NCBI GenBank assembly: GCA_002726335.1
Contig: PBSR01000227.1
Location: forward strand, 1-31,882
DNA from: Gemmatimonadaceae bacterium
Lineage (GTDB): Bacteria; Latescibacterota; UBA2968; UBA8231
DNA: 31,882 nucleotides
Direction of reading: 5' to 3'
A program made the position numbers and the translations under genes. Every line of letters begins with the position of its first letter. The first letter of the stretch is position 1. The notes below the pieces were generated by a model. That model was not told the origin of the DNA, did not search any database, and was given only the letters and a program-made list of their open reading frames with translations. Shown here one piece after another: positions 16,694-27,243 of this stretch.

Positions 16694-18619
16694 TTACTCG
16701 GCCGAACGAGTGGCGATCTTGTCGGTGATCATCGTCACCGCGGCATCAGCTCCCATGGGATCCATGTTGTCACCGGACCGCAGCCTGATAGCGACCTGCC
16801 CATCCTCCACCTCGCGATCACCGAGGATCATCATGAACGGTATCTTCTGTTTCTGCGCCGCCCTGATACGGTAGTTGAGCGTCTGGTCCGCATGTGATTC
16901 GGCTCGGACGCCCTCCGCCCGCAGAGCCGCCAGCACCTTGGCACCGTACTCCTGATGACGCTCAGCGATCGGCAGAACGACGGCCTGCACCGGGGCCAGC
17001 CACGGCGGGAAAGCCCCCGCATAGTGCTCGATCAGAAAGCCGATCATGCGCTCGTGTGTGCCCAGTGGGGCCCGGTGAATACACAACGGCGTTTCGTCGC
17101 CACCTTCCGTTGTTGTGTAGTGCAGCCCGAACCTCTCCGGTACAGCGAAATCGACCTGGTTCGTGGCGATACTGAACTCGCGCCCGATGGCGGACCAGAT
17201 CTCGACGTCGATCTTCGGCCCGTAGAAGGCGGCCTCGCCGGCGACCTCCTCATACGGGATGCCCCCGTTCTCGAGCGTGCGGCGCACCATGTCCTCCGTC
17301 TTCTTCCACAGCTCCGGTGCGTCGACGTACTTCTTGCCGAGCCCCTCCTCGGAGTGTGTCGAGAACCGCATCATGTACTTCTCGATGCCGAACAGCTCGA
17401 AGTACTTCAGGTACATGCGACAGACGGCGAGGAACTCCTCTTCGAACTGATCGATGCGGCAGTAGATGTGCGCGTCATTCATCTGCATCGACCGCACCCG
17501 CATCAGACCGAACAACTCGCCCGACTGCTCATACCGGTAGCACGTGCCGTACTCCGTCAGCCGGATCGGCAGATCACGGTAGGAGCGCGGCTCCGAGCCG
17601 AAGATCTTGTGATGGTGCGGACAGTTCATCGGCTTCAGGTAGTACGTCACCCCCTCCATCTCCATGGGAGGGAACATCGATTCTTTGTAATACGGCAGAT
17701 GACCGGATGTCAGGTAGATGCTGTCCTTGGCGATGTGCGGTGTGCGCACCCGCAGGTAGTCGGCTTCCGTCTCCGTCTCCTTCGCCAGCTTCTCCAGCTC
17801 GTCGATCAGCACAGTTCCCTTTGGCTGCCACAGCGGCAGACCCGGGCCGACCTCGTCGTCGAAGAAGAACAGCTCCAGCTCCTGCCCGAGGCGGCGATGG
17901 TCCCGCTTCTTCGCCTCCTCCAGCATCTTCATGTGATGGTCGAGGGCTTCGCGCGTGGCGAAGGCCGTGCCATAGATGCGCTGCAGCATCTTGCGACTCT
18001 CGTCCCCACGCCAGTAGGCGCCGGCCACGTTGAGCAGCTTGTAGTGCTTGACCTGCCCCGTGCTCAGCATGTGCGGCCCCCGGCACAGATCGACGAAGTC
18101 CCCATCCTTATAGAAGGTGAGCGTCTCCTCCGCATCGAGATCTTCGAGCAGTTCGAGCTTGTACGTGTCGCCCTCGAGTCGGCTGAGCGCCTCGTCGCGG
18201 CTGACCTCCTCGCGCTCGAAGCGGTGGTTCTGCTTCACCACGCGCTTCATCTGTTTCTCGATCGCCTTCAGGTCCTCCGGTGTAAACGGTTCCTCCACAT
18301 CGAAGTCATAATAGAAGCCGTCGTCGATGGCCGGCCCGATGGCCAGCTGCGCGTCGGGAAACAGGTGCCTGACCGCCTGGGCCAGCACATGGGACATGCT
18401 GTGCCGGTAGATCCACGCCGCTTCGGGGTCATCCCAGGCCATCAACTCGACTTCGGCATCCGCACCGAGCTCTGTGTGGAAGTCGATGCGGCTCTCCTCG
18501 CTGCTGCGTGCCGCGATGAACTCCCGCAGCATCGTCTTGTCGTGCTCGATGAGGATGTCACGCAGGTTGCCCCCGCCCTCGTGTTCGAGCACCTCTCCTT
18601 CCCGTATTTGGATTCTCAC
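16694..18619 (-). CDS. thrS: Threonyl-tRNA synthetase
   Basis: A 641-residue synthetase of normal bacterial length. It has an N-terminal TGS-like domain (about 1-60), an editing domain with HSMSHVLAQAV (about 72-82) and DLCRGPH, then the class II core. The zinc ligands are the Cys of MNCPHH, the His of QMNDAHIY and the His of CIHRAPLG. The C-terminal anticodon-binding domain ends the protein. The start is the GTG at 18619 (VRIQIREGE); a GGAG lies further upstream than ideal. A terminator hairpin, a Thr-rich leader ORF and a strong promoter precede it, so expression is probably set by attenuation. The M50 peptidase and proS follow on the same strand. Confidence 0.97.
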   Translation of the reverse strand: MRIQIREGEVLEHEGGGNLRDILIEHDKTMLREFIAARSSEESRIDFHTELGADAEVELMAWDDPEAAWIYRHSMSHVLAQAVRHLFPDAQLAIGPAIDDGFYYDFDVEEPFTPEDLKAIEKQMKRVVKQNHRFEREEVSRDEALSRLEGDTYKLELLEDLDAEETLTFYKDGDFVDLCRGPHMLSTGQVKHYKLLNVAGAYWRGDESRKMLQRIYGTAFATREALDHHMKMLEEAKKRDHRRLGQELELFFFDDEVGPGLPLWQPKGTVLIDELEKLAKETETEADYLRVRTPHIAKDSIYLTSGHLPYYKESMFPPMEMEGVTYYLKPMNCPHHHKIFGSEPRSYRDLPIRLTEYGTCYRYEQSGELFGLMRVRSMQMNDAHIYCRIDQFEEEFLAVCRMYLKYFELFGIEKYMMRFSTHSEEGLGKKYVDAPELWKKTEDMVRRTLENGGIPYEEVAGEAAFYGPKIDVEIWSAIGREFSIATNQVDFAVPERFGLHYTTTEGGDETPLCIHRAPLGTHERMIGFLIEHYAGAFPPWLAPVQAVVLPIAERHQEYGAKVLAALRAEGVRAESHADQTLNYRIRAAQKQKIPFMMILGDREVEDGQVAIRLRSGDNMDPMGADAAVTMITDKIATRSAE

Positions 18620-18654
18620 GCTGTTTCTATCTCACTCCAGTCCAGTATTCCATG

Positions 18655-18696
18655 AAAAAAAGCCCCCTGTCGATATGTCGGTCGACAGCGGGCTTT
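18655..18696 (-). terminator. Attenuator-type intrinsic terminator ahead of thrS
   Basis: A 15-bp stem with one mismatch (arms 18682-18696 and 18659-18673) closes an 8-base loop. On the minus strand the GC-rich 3' arm runs straight into seven T residues (18661-18655). It lies 29 bases after the leader ORF stop and 36 bases before the thrS start, so termination here would silence thrS. A small TCTCG/CGAGA hairpin can form just upstream. The sulfatase gene upstream would also be terminated here. Confidence 0.85.
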
Positions 18697-18724
18697 CTCG
18701 TCAATGTCAGTTCGAGATCGGGTC

Positions 18725-18859
18725 TTACCCCGGAAACACCACCATCGTCTGTCCGTCACGAGTACCCGTGGCGGGCGGTGTGGTCGTAGGGGTGGACGTC
18801 ATCCGGCGCAGGGCGATCCCGCCCACTCCGGCGACCTGTACGATCCGGTCGTATGACAT
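18725..18859 (-). CDS. Thr-rich leader peptide of the thrS operon
   Basis: A 44-codon ORF, ATG at 18859 to TAA at 18725, with GGAG 9 bases before the ATG. Codons 21-33 read TSTPTTTPPATGT. In all, 8 of codons 21-38 are Thr (ACG, ACC, ACA and ACT all used), with three Pro codons interspersed. It lies between a near-consensus promoter and a strong terminator, the arrangement of leader peptides in amino-acid attenuation, where ribosome stalling at scarce charged tRNA prevents terminator formation. The second ATG (codon 20) would give a 25-residue peptide but lacks a binding site. An antiterminator pairing is not obvious by eye; only a 5-bp GACAG/CTGTC match was found. It is not known to me from any described family. 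Confidence 0.7.
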   Translation of the reverse strand: MSYDRIVQVAGVGGIALRRMTSTPTTTPPATGTRDGQTMVVFPG

Positions 18860-18907
18860 CCTGATTGACTCCGTCTTGAAGGTAATTCGGTCGGTTGGAA
18901 CGAGTTA

Positions 18908-18937
18908 AGTATAGCCGGGGGGGTTGGAGGATGTCAA
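18908..18937 (-). promoter_or_regulatory. Near-consensus sigma-70 promoter for the thrS leader
   Basis: On the minus strand TTGACA (18932-18937) is separated by 18 bases from TATACT (18908-18913), eleven of twelve consensus positions. The predicted start is near 18901, giving about 40 bases before the leader ATG and about 280 before thrS. The -35 box contains the TGA stop codon of the upstream sulfatase, so the two units abut with no spare sequence. The spacer is C-rich (seven C in a row). Confidence 0.85.
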
Positions 18938-20412
18938 GAAACCGGCATCGGCACCGCCCGCGAGTCCTCCGTCCGAATCGACCAGTCCGCCAGATGCCCC
19001 CGCATCATCGCGACCACATCCGTATGCTCAGCCAGGTGTGCCACATTCGTCACCTCCCAGGGGTCGTTCTTCAAATCATACAGCTCATCCAGGTCCCCCA
19101 TGGGATCGTGCACGTACTTCCACTCCCGCGTGCGCGCCATCTTGCGCCGGCCCTCCGCCTCACGCCACTGCAGCGAGTTCATCAGCGCTCGCCGCCCGTA
19201 CGGCTGCTCCATCTGCTCCAGATCTGCCATCGTGAAGGCGGGCCCCCCGGCGCCGTACTCGCTGAACGTGACTTCCCTGCCCGGCCCATCCTCCACCACC
19301 GATGGCAGCGGCTCCCCGTGCATCGACCGCGGCACGTCCAAGCCCTGCAGACCCAGCACGGTGGGCACGATGTCGATCAGATTCACCGGGCTGTCCTCCC
19401 GCACGCCGCCGGAGACCTGCCCCGGCCACGATACAACCAGGGGCACGCGCGTCAGGCAGTCGTAGAACACGCCCCCCTTGCACTGCATGCCGTGCTCGCC
19501 CATGAAGTCGCCGTGGTCTGAGCAGTAGACGACGATCGTGTTCTCCCGCAGGTTCAGCCGGTCGAGGGCAGCGGTGATCTGTGAAAGGCCGTCGTCGAGG
19601 TACTTGACCATACCGTAGTAGACCCCCTGCACACCCATCATGTCTTCCGGGTCGTCGTCGTCGAAGCCGAGGATCTTGTTCAGCACCCGGTTGCGCTCGG
19701 GCACCGTCTCCGGGTCGGCGAACTCGTCCCGGCGCCAGGGCGGCATCTCGACACGATCCGCCGGAAACATGTCGGCATACTTCTCGGGGCACACCCAGGG
19801 CTCGTGGGGATCGGGGAACGACACCCACAGAGCGAAGGGATCGTTCTGGTGTTCTTCGAGAAACCGCACCGTCTGCCCGGCGATAAGACCTGTACCACTG
19901 TCCTCCAGCGGCAGGTCGTTGGTGCCGTAGGCAAATCGTGGGCTCTGCGGTGTCATGTTCTTGCGTGCCGCGTGGGCGGCGTCGATGCCGGCACGTGGGC
20001 GGAACCACTCCATGCCCTTCGTCGAAGGCTCCGTGATGCCGCCGTGGCCGCACTCACACCAGGTGTCGAACAGCGCCAGGTCCTCGGCCGTCTCGAAGCA
20101 GTGATTCTTGCCGATCAGTCCGTTGTGATAACCCGCCTCCTTCCAGATCTGGAAGGCATGCACGGCGTGGGGGGACATGAGCGTCTGGTTGCGACGCCCT
20201 CCGTGGGAATGGGGAAACTGACTCGTCCACAGAGACTGACGCGCCGGCCCGCAGAGCGGATGCGGCGTGACGGCACAGTCGAACAGCACGCCGTCTCCGG
20301 CCAGGGACGCCAGGGCCGGCGTCTCGCAGAAGGTGTTGCCCCACAGATGGCTCGACGTCGCCTTCTGCTGGTCGGTCATGATCACGATGACATTCGGTGG
20401 ATTCTGCGACAT
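18934..20412 (-). CDS. Cys-type sulfatase
   Basis: A 492-residue type I sulfatase. C54 in LCGPARQSLWT is the residue converted to formylglycine (CxPxR with R58). D14, D299 and H300 (SDHGD) are metal ligands, and K102, H104 (GKNH), H203 (DPHEPW) and K312 complete the sulfate site. The motif has Ala where Ser is common (CGPAR rather than CxPSR). No signal peptide is seen, so it is probably cytoplasmic, which is compatible with oxygen-independent radical SAM maturation or FGE; neither is in the window. The start is the ATG at 20412, 8 bases after the PfkB stop. It ends inside the thrS promoter. Confidence 0.93.
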   Translation of the reverse strand: MSQNPPNVIVIMTDQQKATSSHLWGNTFCETPALASLAGDGVLFDCAVTPHPLCGPARQSLWTSQFPHSHGGRRNQTLMSPHAVHAFQIWKEAGYHNGLIGKNHCFETAEDLALFDTWCECGHGGITEPSTKGMEWFRPRAGIDAAHAARKNMTPQSPRFAYGTNDLPLEDSGTGLIAGQTVRFLEEHQNDPFALWVSFPDPHEPWVCPEKYADMFPADRVEMPPWRRDEFADPETVPERNRVLNKILGFDDDDPEDMMGVQGVYYGMVKYLDDGLSQITAALDRLNLRENTIVVYCSDHGDFMGEHGMQCKGGVFYDCLTRVPLVVSWPGQVSGGVREDSPVNLIDIVPTVLGLQGLDVPRSMHGEPLPSVVEDGPGREVTFSEYGAGGPAFTMADLEQMEQPYGRRALMNSLQWREAEGRRKMARTREWKYVHDPMGDLDELYDLKNDPWEVTNVAHLAEHTDVVAMMRGHLADWSIRTEDSRAVPMPVS

Positions 20413-20420
20413 CTGTCTCG

Positions 20421-21341
20421 TTATCCTTCTCCTTGAGGGGACGGTGGATACAGACCCAGAACTCCCCTGCCGGCCTCCACCACCTTCGTCGCTGTTTCTA
20501 CTGCTGCGGCAACTGCTGTTCCGGGTGACTCGCCTCGGGCCAGCCCGTCGACGAGCTGGGCGTTGAAGCAGTCCCCCGCACCCACGCTGTTGCCCTCCAC
20601 CTGTCGAGTCGCCACCTGGCCCTGATCCTGCGCCGTGGCCCAGGCGGCGCCAGCCGCACCACGTTTCACCACCACGAGGCTCGGGCCTGAATCTACTGCC
20701 GCCCGCGCCATACCGGCTGCGTCGTCGATGCCCGGCACCCAGACAGCCAGTTCTTCCTCGGTACCTGACAGCACATCAACCGCGGACCACAACCGCAGCA
20801 TGTCGGCTCTCTCCACCCGGCCCGAAAACCATGGGCTGGGATCAAACAACACCCGGATGCCGGAATCCCGCAATCTCACACATACTTCGGTCAACCGGCG
20901 CAGGTCATCGGCACCGACGGCACCGTATCCGGAGGCCACATACCAGTCCGACGACCCAAGTGGCGAACCGGCGGCCCAGTCCACGGGACCACCCCGGTAG
21001 TAGGATGACTGACGCTCGCTGCCACTGACATGGATCACGTGCGTCGCCGACGCGGTCCCGGCGGCAGGCTCCGGGTCGAGCACGACACCTGCCTGCCGCA
21101 ACCAGCCGGCGAGCAGCATGCCGAATGAATCGTCGCCAAGATTCGTCGACAGCGTCACCGAATGCCCCAGCCGCGACAGCAGGTACGCGGGCGCGGCGCC
21201 ACACCCGCCAAGTGTCACTGTGACCGGCTCGTCGAGGAGCTGCACGTTCGCCCCCCAACCGTCCGCCCCGGCTTCGGTGAGAGGCCCACCGTGGGCTACG
21301 ATGTCTAGCACGGTGTTGCCGGCGACGTGGATCCGCGCCAT
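20421..21341 (-). CDS. PfkB-family carbohydrate kinase
   Basis: A 306-residue ribokinase-type kinase that phosphorylates a sugar or nucleoside with ATP. Signatures are the N-terminal GG near 45-46 (TLGGCGAAPAYLLSRLG), GDDSFG at 69-74, and the catalytic GAGD at 254-257 with D257 as base (NSVGAGDCFNAQ, where the usual leading DT is NS). The substrate is not apparent; ketodeoxygluconate-type kinases share the general layout. The ATG follows the acetolactate-synthase-like stop directly (TAA then ATG), indicating translational coupling. It leads into the sulfatase. Confidence 0.9.
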   Translation of the reverse strand: MARIHVAGNTVLDIVAHGGPLTEAGADGWGANVQLLDEPVTVTLGGCGAAPAYLLSRLGHSVTLSTNLGDDSFGMLLAGWLRQAGVVLDPEPAAGTASATHVIHVSGSERQSSYYRGGPVDWAAGSPLGSSDWYVASGYGAVGADDLRRLTEVCVRLRDSGIRVLFDPSPWFSGRVERADMLRLWSAVDVLSGTEEELAVWVPGIDDAAGMARAAVDSGPSLVVVKRGAAGAAWATAQDQGQVATRQVEGNSVGAGDCFNAQLVDGLARGESPGTAVAAAVETATKVVEAGRGVLGLYPPSPQGEG

Positions 21342-22976
<1,635 letters not shown>

Positions 22977-23011
22977 GCTGTCTCTCCCACCATGGTCTCG
23001 ATTGCCGTCCT

Positions 23012-24094
23012 CTATCTGAGTCCCAGATCCTCGTACAACGCGCTCAGTGCACGGCGGAAACGCTCCCCGTGGGCTGCCTCGCCAGGGCGTCCGTTGACGA
23101 TCATGGCGACCGCCAGTCCGTGTTCCGGATCGGCAAACCCGGTGCAGCACTGACTTCCCCCGTGTCCGAAGGTACGGTGTGAACAGTGTCGGCCATAGCC
23201 GTAGGGCACCGTGTCAGCGCCATGTTGGTTGGAGTCCAGCACGAAGCCCAGCCCCCAGTCGATGACGTGGCGGAAAGACTCGTCCATCAGTCCCTCCCTG
23301 TGCCGCTGGACCATGGCCGCCACCGTCGCCGGCTGCAGCACGCGGTCACCGTCGGGACCCATGCCACCAGCCAGCAGCATTTCGTAGAACCGCCGCAGAT
23401 CGTCAACCGTGCCGCAGGCGCCAGCTCCGGGAGAGCAGTATGACGCCCCTGTCTCCCCTGCCGGAATCGGCTCCGAACCTGTGGTGTCGAACAGAGGCGC
23501 CAGACGATCGCCGAGGGTGTCGGCCACGTCTGCAGAAGCCCACAACCAGGTCTGTGCCATCCCCGCGGGACGGAGCACGTGTTCGGTCACGTACTCTTCC
23601 GGAGCAACCCCGGAAACCTGGCGCACCACCTCTCCGAGAATCTGCCACCCGGAACGCGCCTGGTACGCGGCGCGACGGCCCGGTACCCAGTCTCGCTCGA
23701 GACGACTGGCGCAGATCCGCTGCACCGCATCCTGGGATGAGTCGGCCCGTCCGTCCAGGTCGAACATGGAGCGGAACCCGCCGGTGTGGGTCAGCACGTG
23801 CCGCAGCGTGATGCTTTCCTTGCCCCGGTCCGCGAATGCCGGCACCCATCTCACCACGGTGTCGTCCAATCCGAGTTTTCCCTGCTCCCAGAGTTGAGCC
23901 ACGGCCGTTGCCGTGAGTAGCTTGCCGGCCGACAGCCAGGGGATCACGACATCCGGGGTCATCGGTACGCCGGGACGCATCTCCCCGGACGACCACTGCA
24001 CCAACCGGCCTGAGAGCGACATCGACAGCAGGGCACCCGTATGGGCGCCGGACTCACAGTACTCGGCCAGCACTGTTTCGGTGCGACAGATCAA
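23012..24094 (-). CDS. Beta-lactamase-family serine hydrolase
   Basis: A 360-residue class C-like esterase or peptidase. The nucleophile motif is S55-x-x-K58 (WLSAGK), the general-base Tyr is probably Y144 (AAYQARSGW, where class C has YxN), and a C-terminal FGHGGS carries the third HGG element. There is no signal peptide, so beta-lactamase activity on periplasmic antibiotics is unlikely; many relatives are esterases or amidases. The start is a TTG at 24094 whose TTGA overlaps the stop of the hybrid kinase frame, indicating coupling. A GTG eight codons downstream is the alternative start. The acetolactate-synthase-like gene follows after 35 bases. Confidence 0.88.
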   Translation of the reverse strand: MICRTETVLAEYCESGAHTGALLSMSLSGRLVQWSSGEMRPGVPMTPDVVIPWLSAGKLLTATAVAQLWEQGKLGLDDTVVRWVPAFADRGKESITLRHVLTHTGGFRSMFDLDGRADSSQDAVQRICASRLERDWVPGRRAAYQARSGWQILGEVVRQVSGVAPEEYVTEHVLRPAGMAQTWLWASADVADTLGDRLAPLFDTTGSEPIPAGETGASYCSPGAGACGTVDDLRRFYEMLLAGGMGPDGDRVLQPATVAAMVQRHREGLMDESFRHVIDWGLGFVLDSNQHGADTVPYGYGRHCSHRTFGHGGSQCCTGFADPEHGLAVAMIVNGRPGEAAHGERFRRALSALYEDLGLR

Positions 24095-27000
24095 TCCGGG
24101 TCGAGGATCTGCTCGATACGTGTCAACAGCTCCCGCATGGTGACCGGCTTCTGCACCACGCCGTCGGCCCCCGACACCTCTTCGTCCGCTGTGGTATACC
24201 CGGTGAAGATGACGACCTTGATCTCAGGTCGCAGCCGGCGCATCTCGATCAGCACCTCCTGCCCTGACATGGCAGGCATGGACATGTCGAGCAGGACCAG
24301 GTCGATCGGCTCCTGGCTGGAGACGATCTCGATGCCGGCAGCGCCACTGTCGGCGACCAGGACACGATAGCCCTGTACTTCGAGAAGCCGGCTCGTCGTC
24401 ACCCGCACGATCTCCTCGTCATCGATGATCAGAAGAGCCTTCTGAGCGCCTGGGCCGGTCGGCCTGGTGACGGCTGTCTCGTCGGCACTGTCCTGGGCGC
24501 GGCCGACAGGCAGGTAGATGCGGAATGTGGTGCCGACTTCAGGCTCACTCTCACACGTCATCCAGCCCTCGTGCTGGCTGACGATCCCCTACACGGTCGC
24601 CAGACCGAGGCCGGTGCCTCGATCGACGGGCTTGGTGGTGAAGAAGGGCTCGAAGATGTGCCGCTGGGTCTCGCTATCCATGCCGATGCCGTTGTCACGG
24701 ATCTGGACCTCCACGTGAGGTCCTTCGGTCGCGTCGAGGTGGTCCGATGCCTCCTCGCCCGAAACGTGTACGATCTCGGCCCGCAGGCGGATGAGGGGCG
24801 ACTCTGTCCCGCCGTCGTACACGGCATCACGGGAGTTGATCAGTATGTTGAGGAGCACCTGCTGCAGCAGACCGGGATCGCCGACGACGTGAATCTCTTC
24901 CTCGAGATCGGTCTCGATGGCGATCTTGCGATCGAAGGTGCGACGGCAGATCTCGATCGTGTTCTGCACGATAGGTCTCAGCTGGACACTCCGTATGGCG
25001 GGCTTGATTCCCTGACGGGCAAACACCATCAACTGGCGAATCATGTCCGCCGCCCGGTGCGTCACCCGGTCAGCGTCGGCGAGCCGGTGCCCCATCTCGC
25101 CCTCGGCATCGAGGATGGCCAGCTGCAGGTTCCCGGAGATGCCCTGCAGCATGTTGTTGAAGTTGTGGGCGATGCCTGCCGTCAACTGGCCCACTGCCTC
25201 CATTTTCTGCGACTGGCGCAGCTGCTCTTCCAGCAACGCGTTTTGCGCTTCCATCTCCTTGCGTTCGGTAACATCCTCGGTAAACCCGTGAATCTCCTGG
25301 CGACCGGTTGCCGGATTCGCCACGAGGGTCAACAGACCCCGTACCCAGATCTCACGTCCGCTCTTGTGACGCATGGCATAACCGAACTCGGTATGCTGTT
25401 GCCCCTGTACCGTCCGCATCAACTCCGCCCGGTCCTGTGGATTGACGTAGAGCTGCTCGCCGGTGACTCCCTTCCATTCTTCTTCGGTGTATCCGTACAT
25501 GGTCCGGGCCATCGGATTCGAGTAGAGAATCGTCCCGTCCAGCAGCGAGTAAACGACAGCAAGGGGTAGATTCTCCAGCATGTGCCGGTATCGCTCCTCG
25601 CTCTCCTCGAGACGCCCGAAGTCCCGCAGCCGTTGGAAGCCCGCGGCGACGACACCGGCAAAAGACTCCACGGTCTGGATCATGTCGTCGGTGAAGGTGC
25701 CACCATCCTGGCGACTGACACCCAGTGAGCCGCCACCAGGCAACGGCGCCTCCACGAGGCAATACGTCTCCCAGTCTTCAAACGCCGAATCTCTGAGCTG
25801 CTCGGGCCCCACGACGACCGACCTTCCCGTCTCCCACACCTGCCGGACCCACGGATAGTCGTCGAGTGGCAGGCTTTCTGCCGGCACGGGAAAATCAGAG
25901 GTGTAGTAGGTGTCGTAGTGACCGGGTGTACTGGCAGGAAACTGTACGGACAATCCGTCCACCGGCACACCCAGATCACGCAGTGCGGCCATCATGTCTC
26001 TGTGCTGCGGCCCGTCCCGCAAGCTGTGCATTGAAAGGATCTGGTCGCGCGCACGGCTCAGCACGACCTCTTTCCTCAGGGCATCCTGCCGTTCGGCGGC
26101 CAGACGCTCAGCCTCACGCGAGCGCTCTCGCAGAGCCTGCAGGTCGCGTACCCGGTGGAACCCCTCCTGAAGGAGGCCCGTCATCCGGCTCAGCAGTGCC
26201 TGCTCGCGCTCGGGAAAGGCGTCGGCTTCACGACTGTTGATGGCGAACGTGCCCGACTCAAAGGGTACGTCGATGACGGATCGGATGGGCGGTCCCCAAC
26301 CGGCCTCGATCAGTTCGAGCTCGCCCCAGGGGTCGTCGATGTGCAGATCCGGCCGATACGCAGGGACGCCCGCCTTCATGAACTCCATGACCCGCAGGTT
26401 CTCCCCTGCATCCTCCGAAACCGACCACCCGCCGCGGTCGTCCTCGAAGGAGTAGAAACCGACCTGGCCGGTACTCTCGTCCACATGGTTGATGCTGATG
26501 CCGTGGAAGTTGACGCCCAGATCGCGAAGACTGCCACCGATAGCGCGGAGTACTTCGTCCACCTGTTCCGGTTCGACCATACGCCAGATCTCGTCCCGGA
26601 TCCGCTGTATGGTCTCAGTTTCGGCCTCGTGGCGTTCGCGCTCCTCGAGTTGCACCTGCAGCTGCCGATAGGCGGCACGGATCTGCATTGCGTGCGCGCC
26701 CATCCGCCGGGTCATCTCGCGCCGCATGTCCTCCAGCGAGGATTCCTCCGCCTGCCGCGCACTGATATTCCGCGCCACGCCCTGGGTGTAGAGGAAATCC
26801 GCCGAGCTTGGTCGGTCGGAGGAGTACACACCCTCGGCATCGATCTGCACCAGGGGCCGGGTGGTATCCGACTCATTCCATTCGAAGGGCATGCTCTTGT
26901 TGTCAGCGAAAACGAGACGCAGCTCGAAGGACCGTGTGCTGCGTTCGCCGGTACGGCGATCGTCGACGCGGTGGCGTGCCCTTTCGCGATCCTCGGGATG

Positions 27001-27192
27001 GATCAGATCGAAAAGACTGGTGCCGATCAGCTCGGCCGGGTCGAGGCCATACTCGCGCACGGCCTCATTGATGAAGAGAATTCATCCTTCTGCGTCGACC
27101 CGGTAGATGATATCGGGAACGGCATCGACGATGGCGTGCAGTTCATCATCGAGCGCCTTGAATTGACGCCTTATTTCGCCGAGCTCCTTCAT
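24091..27192 (-). pseudogene. Hybrid sensor histidine kinase (PAS-GAF-GAF-PAS-HisKA-HATPase-REC) interrupted by two in-frame stops
   Basis: Read through, this is a 1033-residue soluble hybrid kinase. It has an N-terminal PAS (about 15-125), two GAF-like domains (about 195-380 and 400-570), a second PAS (about 580-700), HisKA with the phospho-accepting His in [10 protein letters not shown], HATPase_c ending GTGLGLATV, and a receiver with acceptor D969 (VLLDMSMP) and the Lys of VQKP. Codon 37 is TGA (27082-27084) in AEG-*-ILFIN, where Trp fits. Codon 868 is TAG (24589-24591) in LATV-*-GIVSQH, where Tyr is the family norm. There is no frameshift. It is a recent pseudogene or two sequence errors. 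The intact pieces are 24589-27060 and 24091-24561. The ATG at 27192 has no clear ribosome-binding site. Confidence 0.88.
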
Positions 27193-27243
27193 GGCATCAA
27201 AAAGAAGGAAATCCAGCGCAATCTGGCGAACTGGAACGGAGCT

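Noticed and set aside
16955..18655. 566-residue plus-strand reading frame opposite thrS
   Set aside because: Antisense shadow of a clear threonyl-tRNA synthetase; no domain is recognisable.
18620..18900. T-box riboswitch ahead of thrS
   Set aside because: No T-box antiterminator sequence (AGGGTGGNACCGCG-like) is present; the Thr-rich ORF explains the leader better.
24589..27084. Stop-codon recoding (amber suppression or TGA as Trp) in the kinase
   Set aside because: Two different stop codons would need two mechanisms, and both TGA and TAG terminate intact genes in the window, so mutation or sequence error is simpler.
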